From contig NZ_QKPO01000001.1 of the NCBI RefSeq assembly GCF_003258355.1, forward strand, positions 345,717 through 409,716: DNA of 64,000 nt, read 5' to 3'. The position numbers and the translations under genes were made by a program. Shown piece after piece: positions 46,751-56,071 of this stretch (positions are counted from its first letter, which is position 1; every line of letters begins with the position of its first letter). The notes under the pieces were generated by a model. The model did no database searches, was not told where the DNA came from, and worked only from the letters and a program-made list of their open reading frames with translations. This DNA is from Confluentibacter sediminis (GTDB taxonomy: Bacteria > Bacteroidota > Bacteroidia > Flavobacteriales > Flavobacteriaceae).

Positions 46751-47409
46751 TACGTGTTGGAGGAGAGGGACGTATTTAGAATGTCAACTCCCGATGAGGT
46801 ACCAATTCTGTCCGCGCCAGCTTCAATGTATTTTATGGCTGTATCATAATCTCTTATGCCTCCAGATGCTTTTATTTTAATATCATCCCTAACGGATTTC
46901 TTTATAATCTTTACGGCGGTTAATGTAGCACCAGCTTTGGAATAGCCTGTAGATGTTTTAATGAAATCTACTTTGGCATCCATACAGATGTCGCAGATTT
47001 TAATCACCTCATTTTTGTTTAATTCAGAAATCTCAATGATGACTTTTAATGGGGTTCTTCCAATAGCTAATTTTACATCTCTAATATCTTTAAAGACTAG
47101 TACGTAGTTTTTGCTTTTAAGAAAGCCCAGGTTGATGACCATATCAATTTCATCGGCACCATCTTCAATGGCTTTTTGGGCTTCAAAGACTTTGGCTTCT
47201 GTGCTCATGCCTCCAAAAGGAAAGCCGATGACGCTCACTATTTTAATGCCACTGCCTTGTAATAGTTGTTTAACTAGGGCCACATAGCCACTGTTCACGC
47301 AAACAGCATAAAAATTGTGTTCGATGGCTTCTTCACATAAATTGATAATATCTCGTTCTGTAGCAGTCGGTTTTAATAGCGTATGATCTATATATTTGGA
47401 TATGTTCAT
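46747..47409 (-). CDS. deoC: Deoxyribose-phosphate aldolase
   Basis: This 220-residue class-I aldolase splits 2-deoxyribose 5-phosphate into glyceraldehyde 3-phosphate and acetaldehyde. Visible motifs are YIDHTLLKPTATERDI, DEIDMVINLGFLK, the Schiff-base segment VDFIKTSTGYSKAGAT and IKASGGIRDYDTAIKYIEAGADRIGTSSG. Length is standard. The 298 bp between this gene and mqo (47410-47707) hold divergent promoters but no recognised motif. Confidence 0.95.
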   Translation of the reverse strand: MNISKYIDHTLLKPTATERDIINLCEEAIEHNFYAVCVNSGYVALVKQLLQGSGIKIVSVIGFPFGGMSTEAKVFEAQKAIEDGADEIDMVINLGFLKSKNYVLVFKDIRDVKLAIGRTPLKVIIEISELNKNEVIKICDICMDAKVDFIKTSTGYSKAGATLTAVKIIKKSVRDDIKIKASGGIRDYDTAIKYIEAGADRIGTSSGVDILNTSLSSNTY

Positions 47410-47707
47410 GTTTATAAGTAGGGTTTTATAGCCTATTACCTTCTTAATGCTAAGAACATAATATGCTTGTTAAATTAAATAATGTATGTCTAGGTTGGGG
47501 CTAGTAGTCGTGCAAATTTACGAATAAAAACAAAAGATGGACTATCTAGATTGTGTACTTTATCGATTTTTGTTAAAAAAAATGAACATTTCATAAAATA
47601 TTGTTAATAACTGAAGGATTATTTAATGTATTGCACTATTTGTTAAGTATTTGTGGTATGGGGTGTGTTTTCCGAAATGTTATTTATTTTAGCTGAAAAT
47701 ATATTGA

Positions 47708-49198
47708 ATGAGTTCTAAATCCATACAAGTCAATACCGATTACGATTTAATATGTGTTGGAGGTGGCATTATGAGTGCGACATTGGCACTTATGGCCAAG
47801 CTTTTTGATCCTACTTTGAATATTTTAATACTGGAGCGTTTGGGTGACGTGGCTTTAGAAAGCTCGGCGGCATGGAACAATGCGGGTACGGGGCATTCGG
47901 CTTTATGTGAGCTTAATTATTGCCCCGAGGATGAAAACGGAGAGGTGGATATTAAAAAAGCGATTGCTATTTGCAACCAGTTTGAAGTCTCTAAACAGTT
48001 TTGGTCGTATTTGGTAGCTAGGGGGCTGATGAAAACGCCAGAGGATTTTATCTGTAATGTGCCACATCATAGTTGGGTAACGGGAAGCGAGAATGTGGCT
48101 TATCTGGAGCAACGCTATCATGCCATGAAAAAGCATTTTATGTTCGATACCATTGCGTTTACAAAAGATGTTGAGGTTATGAAGCAATGGTTTCCGTTGA
48201 TTGCCGCTCATAGAAGTCCTGAAGAGGTCATGGCGGCTAGCAGAATAGAGCGGGGAACGGAGGTTAATTATGGGGAACTCACCAGAACGCTTTTTAGGAT
48301 TTTGGAAACGGAGTTTGATACCAAGGTGCAATGTCATCAAGAGGTGGTGGATATCGACCCGGATGAGCAGGTGGAATGGTACGTAAAAGTAAAAGATACC
48401 GAGACGAAAAAGACACAGTATTTTGATGCCGAGCATGTGTTTATTGGTGCAGGTGGCGGTAGCTTGTTGTTATTGCAAAAAGTAGAGATTGAGGAAAAGG
48501 ATGGGTATGGTGGCTTTCCTGTAAGTGGGGAATGGTTGGTTTGTAAAAATGAGGCCATTATTAATCAGCATCATGCGAAGGTGTATAGTAAAGCGGGGCC
48601 GAACGATCCGCCTATGTCCACGCCGCATTTAGATACCAGGTATATTAAAGGCAAGCGCGAATTGTTGTTTGGACCTTTTGCGGGCTTTAGTGCCAAGTTT
48701 TTAAAGGAAGGCTCTAATTTCGATTTATTGAAATCCATCAAATTGGATAATATAGAGCCGATGTTAGGGGTTTTTTGGCATAATTTGCCATTGACGAAGT
48801 ACTTGATAGAACAGGTGACCATGAGCCATGAGGATAGAATGAACGATTTGCGGCAATTTGTTAAAGATGCCCAGAGTGCCGATTGGGAGCTATTGGTTGC
48901 TGGACAACGGGTTCAAATCATTAAAAAAGACGCATATGAAGGTGGGGTGTTGCAATTTGGTACCGAAGTAGTCAGTAGTAAGGACGGGAGTATTACCTGT
49001 TTGTTGGGAGCCTCTCCTGGGGCTTCTACAGCGACCCATGTGATGTTGCAGGTATTGGAAAAGGCCTTTCCTGAAATAATGCATTCTGAAAAAGGGGAGA
49101 AGCTGTTAAAAGACATGGTGCCTACTTGGAACACGGAGGTAAGTAAAGCCGTGTTCCAACAGCAACTAGAACGTTCTAGATTGCTTTTGAGGCTTTAA
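47708..49198 (+). CDS. mqo: Malate:quinone oxidoreductase
   Basis: This 496-residue peripheral membrane FAD enzyme oxidises malate to oxaloacetate and passes electrons to menaquinone. Motifs are DLICVGGGIMSATLALMAK (dinucleotide fold), SSAAWNNAGTGHSALCELNY, the FIGAGGGSLLLLQK segment, FGPFAGFSAKFLKEG and CLLGASPGASTATHVMLQVLEKAFPE. It overlaps the end of the convergent 49195 gene by 4 bp. Confidence 0.96.
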   Translation: MSSKSIQVNTDYDLICVGGGIMSATLALMAKLFDPTLNILILERLGDVALESSAAWNNAGTGHSALCELNYCPEDENGEVDIKKAIAICNQFEVSKQFWSYLVARGLMKTPEDFICNVPHHSWVTGSENVAYLEQRYHAMKKHFMFDTIAFTKDVEVMKQWFPLIAAHRSPEEVMAASRIERGTEVNYGELTRTLFRILETEFDTKVQCHQEVVDIDPDEQVEWYVKVKDTETKKTQYFDAEHVFIGAGGGSLLLLQKVEIEEKDGYGGFPVSGEWLVCKNEAIINQHHAKVYSKAGPNDPPMSTPHLDTRYIKGKRELLFGPFAGFSAKFLKEGSNFDLLKSIKLDNIEPMLGVFWHNLPLTKYLIEQVTMSHEDRMNDLRQFVKDAQSADWELLVAGQRVQIIKKDAYEGGVLQFGTEVVSSKDGSITCLLGASPGASTATHVMLQVLEKAFPEIMHSEKGEKLLKDMVPTWNTEVSKAVFQQQLERSRLLLRL

Positions 49199-49599
49199 CT
49201 GCTTTTTGGGAAGGTTTGGGTATTGGTTGTTTCAATGATGCGGTTTGCCCATGAAACGGCTGTGTTGAGATTTTCAAATATCTCAAAAGGTTTGTTGAAG
49301 AATTTGCTTTCTAATTCCGCACTCAATCGCATGCTATTGCTATGGGGGACTACGGCAATGGCAATCAGATTGGGTATTTTTTCAAATTCTTTGTAAACAA
49401 GTGGGTTTACAGAATAAGAGTTTACACGGTTTGAGATGTAAACCATGTTTTTGTTTTCAAAATGTTCTTTAACAATGGTCTCTAGTTCGGAGGTATTTAA
49501 TAAGTCGGACGATTGTCCTTCTTTAACTTGTTTTATGATAAAGTGGTCAAATACAAACACTTCCGCGTGACCAATATCATAGTAATGAATCATTCCCAT
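49195..49599 (-). CDS. STAS-like/SpoIIAA-like hypothetical protein
   Basis: Start 49599 (MGMIHYYDIGHAEVFVFDHFI) is chosen because the longer frame from 49677 would read through the hairpin of the clpB terminator. The ~134-residue protein has alternating strands and helices, with YISNRVNSYSVNPLVYKEF and VPHSNSMRLSAELESKFFNKPFEIFENL, a pattern like the STAS/SpoIIAA-like proteins of Bacteroidota. The function is unknown. It is probably cytoplasmic. Confidence 0.65.
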   Translation of the reverse strand: MGMIHYYDIGHAEVFVFDHFIIKQVKEGQSSDLLNTSELETIVKEHFENKNMVYISNRVNSYSVNPLVYKEFEKIPNLIAIAVVPHSNSMRLSAELESKFFNKPFEIFENLNTAVSWANRIIETTNTQTFPKSS

Positions 49600-49666
49600 A
49601 ATTATTGATTTAGTAGGTTTAAGACGTGGAATTACTAAGTTAGTAAAAAAATACCTAATAAAATAG

Positions 49667-49717
49667 AAAAACAGCAATTATTTTTCAGAAATGCCTGAAT
49701 AAAACCTTGCTGTTTTT
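49667..49717 (-). terminator. Intrinsic terminator of clpB
   Basis: An 11-bp perfect inverse pair (AAAAACAGCAA at 49667, TTGCTGTTTTT at 49707) encloses a smaller hairpin (TCAG..CTGA). On the minus strand it is followed by T-rich sequence, so it can end transcription coming from clpB. Confidence 0.65.
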
Positions 49718-49765
49718 CACTAACCAACCAATACTAAGACGGTTGTTTTTGTAAATTGTTACACT

Positions 49766-52375
49766 TTAGATGCTTTTTGTTGCTAAATCGCTTTGGTTTC
49801 TAAACACCAGTTCGTCATCAAAAGCATCCAATAGGATAACGCTATCGGTATTTACCTTTCCTGCTAGGATGTCTTTACTCAAAGCATTCAATACTTCTTT
49901 TTGAATGACACGTTTTACAGGTCTTGCGCCATATTCCGGATTATAGCCTTTGTTCGCTAAATAGGCCACTGCTTCTGGGGTGGCGTCAAAGATGATGCCT
50001 TGTTTGGCAATCATTTTGGTAATGCCTTTCAGTTGCAGCCCAACAATATTCACAATATCGTCTTTGGTTAAAGGCGTGAACATGATGATGTCGTCTATCC
50101 TATTTAAAAACTCGGGTCTCACGCTTTGTTTTAATAGGGTGAGTACGTCTAGTTTAGCGACTTCAATGGCTGAATCGATATCTTTTGTAGCTTCAAAACG
50201 CTCTTGTATGATTTGGCTTCCGATGTTGGAAGTCATGATGATGATCGTGTTTTTAAAATCTGCTACACGCCCTTTGTTATCCGTTAAATGGCCTTCATCC
50301 AATACTTGTAATAAGATGTTGAAGGTATCGGGATGTGCTTTTTCAATTTCATCCAGCAAAATAACGGAGTAGGGTTTTCTTCTAACGGCTTCTGTTAACT
50401 GACCGCCTTCATCATAGCCTACATATCCCGGAGGTGCTCCTACCAATCGGCTTACGGCATGTTGTTCCTGGTACTCGCTCATGTCGATTCGGGTTAGCGC
50501 ATTTTCATCATCAAACAGATATTCTGCCAGGGCTTTTGCCAATTCTGTTTTACCCACGCCTGTGGTTCCTAGAAACAGGAAGGTGCCTATGGGCTTTTGC
50601 GGATTTTGCAATCCGGCACGGCTTCGTCTTACGGCATCGCTCACGGCTATGATGGCTTCTTGTTGGCCTACCACGCGTTTGTGTAATTGGTCTTCCAGTT
50701 TCAATAGTTTTTCGCGTTCGCTTTGAATCATTTTAGATACCGGAATGCCTGTCCATTTCGCCACGACTTCTGCGATATCTTCATAGGTTACTTCTTCTTT
50801 TATCAAAGAGTTTTCAGACTGATTGTCTTGCAGCTCTTTTTGAAGGGTTTCCAATTGTTCTTGGGCTTCCTTGATTTTTCCGTAACGTAATTCGGCGACT
50901 TTACCATAATCACCATCACGTTCGGCGCGTTCGGCATCCAGTTTAAAGTTTTCAATATTTAGTTTGATGGTCTGGATGTTATCGACTACTTCTTTTTCGC
51001 TTTTCCACTTCGCGTTCAATTCGTTGCGTTCTTCTTTTAAATTGGCTAAATCGGAGCGTAGGGATTTCAATTTTAATTCATCTTTCTCCCGTTTAATCGC
51101 CTCTATTTCGATTTCCAACTGCATGATCTTTCTATCCAGAACATCCAACTCTTCTGGTTTGGAATTGATTTCCATACGTAATTTGGAAGCGGCCTCATCC
51201 ATCAGGTCAATGGCTTTATCTGGTAAATACCTGTTGGTAATGTAGCGTTGTGATAATTCAACGGCTGCAATGATGGCTTCGTCTTTAATACGTACTTTAT
51301 GGTGGGTTTCATATTTTTCTTTAATACCTCGAAGGATGGAGATGGCACTTTCGGTATCAGGCTCATCGACCATTACTTTTTGGAAACGTCGCTCCAGGGC
51401 TTTGTCTTTTTCAAAGTATTTTTGGTATTCATCCAACGTGGTGGCACCAATGGCGCGTAACTCACCACGAGCTAAGGCAGGTTTTAAAATATTGGCTGCA
51501 TCCATAGCCCCTTGTCCGCCACCGGCTCCTACCAGGGTGTGGATTTCATCAATAAACAGCACGATATCGCCTTCGCTTTCGGTCACTTCTTTAATCACGG
51601 CTTTAAGACGTTCTTCAAACTCGCCCTTGTATTTGGCACCTGCAATTAAGGCGCCCATGTCTAATGCGAAAATTTGCTTGTCTTTTAGGTTGTCTGGCAC
51701 ATCACCATCTATAATTCGGTGCGCCAATCCTTCGGCAATAGCGGTTTTACCAGTACCGGGTTCTCCCACCAAAATGGGGTTGTTTTTAGTCCGTCTGGAT
51801 AAAATTTGAAGAATTCTGCGGATTTCTTCATCACGGCCAATTACCGGGTCCAGCCTGCCGTCTTTGGCCAACTGGTTTAGGTTTTTGGCGTATTTGTTTA
51901 GCGAATTATAGGTTTCTTCCTGGCTTTGTGACGTCACACGGTCGCCTTTACGTAATTCGTTGATACCGGCTGTTAGCGCCTTTTCGGTGACACCCTGGTC
52001 TTTTAGCATCTGTGCGATCTTGCTGTTCGATTTAAAAATGGCAATGATTAAATGCTCTACGGAAACATAGTCATCGTTCATTTTTTTAGCAATGATGGCG
52101 GCTTCGTTAAGTGTTTTTCCTGCTTCGCGGGATAGGACGAGCTCGCCGCCCGATACTTTAGGGAAGCTTTCTAATTGTTTGTCTAAAGCTTGTTCTAACA
52201 CCACGATGTTGACATTCAGTTTTTTTAAAAGGAATGGCAATACGTTGTCGTCAACTTCAAAAATGCCTTTAAACAGGTGTTCATTTTCTATTTGTTGGTG
52301 GCCATGGCTTTGCGCTATTTGTTGCGCTTGCTGTATGGCTTCTTGCGATTTTATGGTATAATTGTTTAAGTTCAT
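49766..52375 (-). CDS. clpB: ATP-dependent protein disaggregase
   Basis: This 869-residue Hsp100 chaperone consists of a Clp-N repeat domain (1-145), NBD1 with GEPGTGKT near residue 205 and [14 protein letters not shown], a coiled-coil middle domain (~400-520, rich in E/K, with [19 protein letters not shown]), NBD2 with GTTGVGKT and the [28 protein letters not shown] stretch, and the C-terminal D2-small domain. With DnaK it rescues aggregated proteins after heat stress. No CIRCE or sigma-32-like site was recognised upstream. Confidence 0.97.
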   Translation of the reverse strand: MNLNNYTIKSQEAIQQAQQIAQSHGHQQIENEHLFKGIFEVDDNVLPFLLKKLNVNIVVLEQALDKQLESFPKVSGGELVLSREAGKTLNEAAIIAKKMNDDYVSVEHLIIAIFKSNSKIAQMLKDQGVTEKALTAGINELRKGDRVTSQSQEETYNSLNKYAKNLNQLAKDGRLDPVIGRDEEIRRILQILSRRTKNNPILVGEPGTGKTAIAEGLAHRIIDGDVPDNLKDKQIFALDMGALIAGAKYKGEFEERLKAVIKEVTESEGDIVLFIDEIHTLVGAGGGQGAMDAANILKPALARGELRAIGATTLDEYQKYFEKDKALERRFQKVMVDEPDTESAISILRGIKEKYETHHKVRIKDEAIIAAVELSQRYITNRYLPDKAIDLMDEAASKLRMEINSKPEELDVLDRKIMQLEIEIEAIKREKDELKLKSLRSDLANLKEERNELNAKWKSEKEVVDNIQTIKLNIENFKLDAERAERDGDYGKVAELRYGKIKEAQEQLETLQKELQDNQSENSLIKEEVTYEDIAEVVAKWTGIPVSKMIQSEREKLLKLEDQLHKRVVGQQEAIIAVSDAVRRSRAGLQNPQKPIGTFLFLGTTGVGKTELAKALAEYLFDDENALTRIDMSEYQEQHAVSRLVGAPPGYVGYDEGGQLTEAVRRKPYSVILLDEIEKAHPDTFNILLQVLDEGHLTDNKGRVADFKNTIIIMTSNIGSQIIQERFEATKDIDSAIEVAKLDVLTLLKQSVRPEFLNRIDDIIMFTPLTKDDIVNIVGLQLKGITKMIAKQGIIFDATPEAVAYLANKGYNPEYGARPVKRVIQKEVLNALSKDILAGKVNTDSVILLDAFDDELVFRNQSDLATKSI

Positions 52376-52390
52376 AATATGTTATTTTTC

Positions 52391-52463
52391 CATTCCTGCC
52401 TAGGCAGGGATCTTTTGATTGTGTCTTTTATTTTCTTGTTGTTATGCCTGCTCAGGCAGGAAT
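52391..52463. repeat. P2 family palindromic repeats, two copies
   Basis: CATTCCTGCCTAGGCAGGGA and ATGCCTGCTCAGGCAGGAAT are each palindromic (CCTGCCTAGGCAGG, CCTGCTCAGGCAGG) and are relatives of the 6249-6326 pair. They lie immediately upstream of clpB. The remaining gap up to 52642 holds no recognised feature. Confidence 0.7.
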
Positions 52464-52642
52464 TTCATGATGTATTTTCTTTTTCTTCTTAATTGATTTA
52501 ATTTTACAAAGTGATTCAGTCAATAATCTTACCAGTCCGATTTACAGGACAAAATGACATTAAAACACCTATAAACACTGACTTTTAGTCAGTTGTAAGA
52601 TTTCGAAAATGAAACAGACTAATCAGGTATAAGATACGAATT

Positions 52643-53032
52643 ATGGGATTATTTAGCAAGTTATTTAGCACTTCATTAGAACAAAAAGAGGAAAAGGTAT
52701 TGCCTTGGTTAGATTTAAACACGACCAGCCAATTACAGACCATCAAAGACCACTCAGCTACCAAAACGCAGGTTATTTTTAAACATTCTACTACCTGCGG
52801 GATTAGCAGGATGGTGATGAGGCAATTTGTTGCCGATTTTGGGTTGTCTGAAAAGGAGTTGGATTTATATTATCTGGATTTACTTGCTTACCGAGAGGTG
52901 TCTCATGCTGTTGCCAATACTTTTAACGTGGTTCACGAATCGCCACAGGTGTTGGTTATTAAAAACGGCGTGGTGGTCGCGCATGCCAGTCATGGTGCTA
53001 TCAACGATTTGGATATAAAGCGGTTTATATAA
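52643..53032 (+). CDS. ytxJ: YtxJ-like monothiol glutaredoxin of the bacillithiol system
   Basis: This 129-residue thioredoxin-fold protein has the single active-site cysteine in KHSTTCGISRMVMRQF, followed by YYLDLLAYREVSHAVANTFNVVHESPQVLVIKNG and HASHGAIN. This matches the bacillithiol-system redox protein YtxJ. It implies that the cell uses bacillithiol, and it probably reduces mixed disulfides. It is separated by 6 bp from the next gene, so the two may be co-transcribed. Confidence 0.88.
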   Translation: MGLFSKLFSTSLEQKEEKVLPWLDLNTTSQLQTIKDHSATKTQVIFKHSTTCGISRMVMRQFVADFGLSEKELDLYYLDLLAYREVSHAVANTFNVVHESPQVLVIKNGVVVAHASHGAINDLDIKRFI

Positions 53033-53038
53033 ACTTAT

Positions 53039-53431
53039 ATGGGGTTTCTGTTTGTTTATGGCACTTTGATGCATACGGCAAACAACGGGGTGTCGCGCTT
53101 TTTGCGGGCGCATTCGGAGTTTGTTGGTGATGCTTATATCTACGGGAGGCTTTATGACTTGGGGGACTATCCGGGAGCGGTGCCTAGTGGGGATGCCTCG
53201 GAGCGGGTGTATGGCCATGTGTTTAAGGTGATGGATGCGGACGCTGTGTTTAAGGTATTGGATGATTATGAGGGCATTGGTGATGGCGACCCCCATGTGT
53301 ATGCGTATGTACGTAGGTCCGTGACGGCTTATTTAGGGGATGGTACTGAAGTAAGTACCTGGTTTTATGCGTATCACTTTCCTACGGATGCCCTGCGGTT
53401 GATTCCTTCTGGGCGTTATTTAAACACCTAG
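53039..53431 (+). CDS. Gamma-glutamylcyclotransferase-like (GGCT/AIG2) protein
   Basis: This 130-residue protein has the GGCT fold motif FVYGTLM near the N-terminus, RLYDLGDYPGAVPSGDASERVYGHVF and the acidic VLDDYEGIGDG, whose Glu is the usual catalytic position. YAYHF and LIPSGRY close the domain. It may cleave gamma-glutamyl amines or cyclise gamma-glutamyl peptides to 5-oxoproline, which pxpABC (44.4-46.7 kb) could then use. That link is inference. Confidence 0.88.
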   Translation: MGFLFVYGTLMHTANNGVSRFLRAHSEFVGDAYIYGRLYDLGDYPGAVPSGDASERVYGHVFKVMDADAVFKVLDDYEGIGDGDPHVYAYVRRSVTAYLGDGTEVSTWFYAYHFPTDALRLIPSGRYLNT

Positions 53432-53434
53432 TTT

Positions 53435-54780
53435 GTCATTTCGAGTGAATTTGTGAATTGGGCAGAACAAATTTGTATTGGGAAGCTTAGGGGTTAAATC
53501 TGTTCTCGATACAACATACGTCGTGCCTCAGTATGTCACTCGAACTGACAGCGTGACTAAAAAACACTATCAATAATCGATATGTTACTTTGAGGGAATT
53601 TGTGAAGTGGGCGGAACAAATTTATATCGGGAAGCTTAGGTGTTATATCGGTTCTCGATACAACATACGTCGTGCCTCAGTATGTCACTCGAACTGACAG
53701 CGTAACAAAAAACACTATCAATAATCGATATGTCATTTCGAGTGAATTCGTGAAGCGGGCGGAACCAATTTATATCGGGAAGCTTAGGGGTTAAATCGGT
53801 TCTCGATACAACATACGTCGTGCCTCAGTATGTCACTCGAACTGACAGCGTAACAAAAAACACTATCAATAATCGATATGTCATTTCGAGTGAATTCGTG
53901 AAGCGGGCGGAACCAATTTATATCGGGAAGCTTAGGGGTTAAATCGGTTCTCGATACAACATACGTCGTGCCTCAGTATGTCACCCGAACGGATAGCGTG
54001 ACTAAAAAACACTATCTATTATCGACATGTTACTTCGATGGAATTCGTGAAGCGGACGGAACCGATTTGTATTGGGAAGCTTCGGGGTTAAATCTATTCT
54101 CGATAGAACATACGTCGTGCCTCAGTATGTCACTCGAACTGACAGCGTAACAAAAAACACTATCAATAATCGATATGTCATTTCGAGTGAATTTGTGAAG
54201 CTGGCGGAACCAATTTGTATTGGGAAGCTTAGGGGTTAAATCTGTTCTCGATACAACATACGTCGTGCCTCAGTAGGTCACTCGAACGGATAGCGTGACT
54301 AAAAAACACTATCTATTATCGACATGTTACTTCGATGGAATTTGTGAAGCGGCCGGAACCAATTTGTATTGGGAAGCTTAGGGGTTAAATCGGTTCTCGA
54401 TACAACATACGTCGTGCCTCAGTATGTCACTCGAACTGACAGCGTAACAAAAAACACTATCAATAATCGATATGTCACTTCGATGGAATTCGTGAAGTGG
54501 GCGGTATAAATTTGTATCGAGAAGCTTAGGGGTTAAATCTGTTCTCGATACAACATACGTCGTGCCTCAGTATGTCACTCGAACGGATAGCGTGACTAAA
54601 AAGCACTATCAATAATCGACATGTTACTTCGATGGAATTTGTGAAGCGGACGGAACAAATTTATATCGGGAAGCTTAGGGTTTAAATCTGTTCTCGATAC
54701 TAAATACGTCGTGCCTTAGTATGTCACTCGAACGGGCAGCGTAACTAAAGAACACTATCAATAATCGATATGTCGTTTCG
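53435..54780. repeat. Nine-copy 148/149-bp tandem array of the P1 palindrome
   Basis: Units start at 53435, 53584, 53732, 53880, 54029, 54177, 54326, 54474 and 54623, and a truncated tenth starts at 54772. Each unit has the same order: TGTCATTTCGAGTGAATTYG, an AAGCTT-containing arm, TTCTCGATACAACATACG, CTCAGTATGTCACTCGAAC and a CACTATCAATAATCGATATG tail. TGTCATTTCGAGTGA and TCACTCGAACTGACA are near-perfect inverses within each unit, and TTGTATCGAGAA/TTCTCGATACAA pair in the unit at 54474. Units differ by a few substitutions. 148- and 149-bp forms alternate for much of the array. No gene is credible inside. 54781-54886 holds nothing recognised. Confidence 0.9.
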
Positions 54781-54886
54781 ACGAAGGAGACATCATATAA
54801 CGTGAGCAAAAAATCTGATTCCTCATGCTTCGGAATGACAAAACAGCATGTGTTCTTTCTTAACGTCATGGCATTCATCCATAACC

Positions 54887-55606
54887 TTACACCTCCTTAG
54901 CAAACAGATAGGTGGCACTGCCCTGTAATTTGTTGTCCACATGGGCCTGTTCGAACTTAAAAGTCACCGTGCCGAGTATCAGTAACCAGCCCTTTTCAGA
55001 AGGCATGGGGAACTGCCATAGGGCTTCGGGTATGGTTTTATGGGGCTGTAGGGTGGTCTCGTGGCTGCTCAGGGGCGTTATATCGATGTCGGGCTTGTTG
55101 GGGTTTACCGTAAAGGCATGGAGTTGTAGGAGGGCGGAGCGCACGGCTTTGGGCGGTTTGATGTTTTGCCCCAGGTTTAGGGCAGGGATGAGGCAGTCCA
55201 CCGTGTTGTTGTCGGTCTGGTTCACCTCGATATAGAAATGGCAGGTCTTAGCCCAGGGTACCTGGCTGTTGAACTCAAAGCCTTCCAATGCCTGTGGCAT
55301 GTTGGATGCTAAGGAGCTGGCAGGGGTGGTAGCTCCCAAAGTGGGGTTGAGTGCCTTGGCCATCGTAGCGCGGTGTCTGGCGGCATAATAGCTGTCGGTT
55401 ACCAAGGGATAGGCCTGTGTAAGGGCCCTCCTGTATGTTTTATCCTGTTGGCTGACCCAGCCAAAGGTGCTGGCTGCTGCTTTGGTGCCAGCGGTTTGCT
55501 TTATCTTTCCCGGTTTGCTGCGTGCATAGGTATAGTCGCCTTTGTTCACAAATACCACGTTGCCTATCGCACCACTTAGGGTGCCATCTTGTATGGGTTT
55601 CGCCAT
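54887..55606 (-). CDS. DUF6266-like protein of unknown function (copy 2)
   Basis: This 239-residue paralogue of the protein at 6431-7138 is, by eye, about three-quarters identical. It shares MAKPIQDGTLSGAIGNVVFVN at the N-terminus, STFGWVSQQDKTYRRAL, ITDSYYAARHR-type (VTDSYYAARHR) and ALEGFEFNSQVPWAKTCHFYIE. It has no signal peptide. It is GC-richer than surrounding genes. The context also repeats: P1 palindromes downstream, the 96-bp element upstream, and integron-like cassettes diverging beyond it. The function is unknown, and the family name is tentative. Confidence 0.55.
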   Translation of the reverse strand: MAKPIQDGTLSGAIGNVVFVNKGDYTYARSKPGKIKQTAGTKAAASTFGWVSQQDKTYRRALTQAYPLVTDSYYAARHRATMAKALNPTLGATTPASSLASNMPQALEGFEFNSQVPWAKTCHFYIEVNQTDNNTVDCLIPALNLGQNIKPPKAVRSALLQLHAFTVNPNKPDIDITPLSSHETTLQPHKTIPEALWQFPMPSEKGWLLILGTVTFKFEQAHVDNKLQGSATYLFAKEV

Positions 55607-55690
55607 CGTTTCACGTTTTTGTTAAGGTTTTCACTCTTTTTTTAACCATGAGCTGCCTTTGTTTTTAAGGCAAGGCTTTGGTTCTGTTTT

Positions 55691-55786
55691 ATAAAAGTAC
55701 ATAATTAATGCATATGAAATGCATAACAAGTCCATATTTAATATGGAGTTGTTATGGACTTGTTATGGAGTTGTTATGGACTTGAT
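55691..55786. promoter_or_regulatory. 96-bp palindrome plus 11-bp iterons upstream of DUF6266-like copy 2
   Basis: This is the second copy of the 7223-7318 element, identical at 88 of 96 bases. The palindrome arms are AACAAGTCCATAT (55725-55737) and ATATGGAGTTGTT (55741-55753, one change). The 11-bp units follow at 55754, 55765 and 55776. C/G changes at the sixth base of two units alternate. Outside the element, 55607-55690 and 55787-55934 hold no recognised gene; GATACAGG/CTATACAG-like short repeats occur near 55820-55860. Confidence 0.75.
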
Positions 55787-56071
55787 ACCTAGATGAGGCG
55801 TCCTGACATAGCTATACAGGTTGATGAATACATCCTGTTATTGCTATACAGATACAGGTTATTTTATAAAACTTAATGGCATGAGGTATTTGTATGAAAA
55901 GAGCAGAGACTTTGTAGGGCAAGGGATTTATACCAAAATCATTGGAATTAACAATAAAACCATTACAAGTCTATAGGATACCTTGTTGAAAAGTAATATA
56001 TTGCATATATAAACGATATGGCTGCAATAAGGTATATATTTATTGTGGTTATACAAGTGTTAGTGGCAAGT

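Noticed and set aside
51270..51809. Long ORF antisense to clpB (also others opposite clpB, mqo and ade)
   Set aside because: These are shadow frames of strongly conserved genes. Their residues are serine/leucine-rich with no domain pattern.
53968..54150. 60-residue plus-strand ORF in the tandem array
   Set aside because: It lies across two repeat units, has no homologous ORF in the other units and shows repeat-driven composition.
53435..54780. CRISPR array
   Set aside because: Repeats are 148-149 bp, contiguous and without unique spacers; no cas genes are present.
56018..56071. Extended N-terminus of the cassette D protein (also 58521-58577 and 63013-63069)
   Set aside because: All three extensions translate the same junction repeat (MAAIRYIF- or MAAMGVG-like), so they are repeat, not protein.
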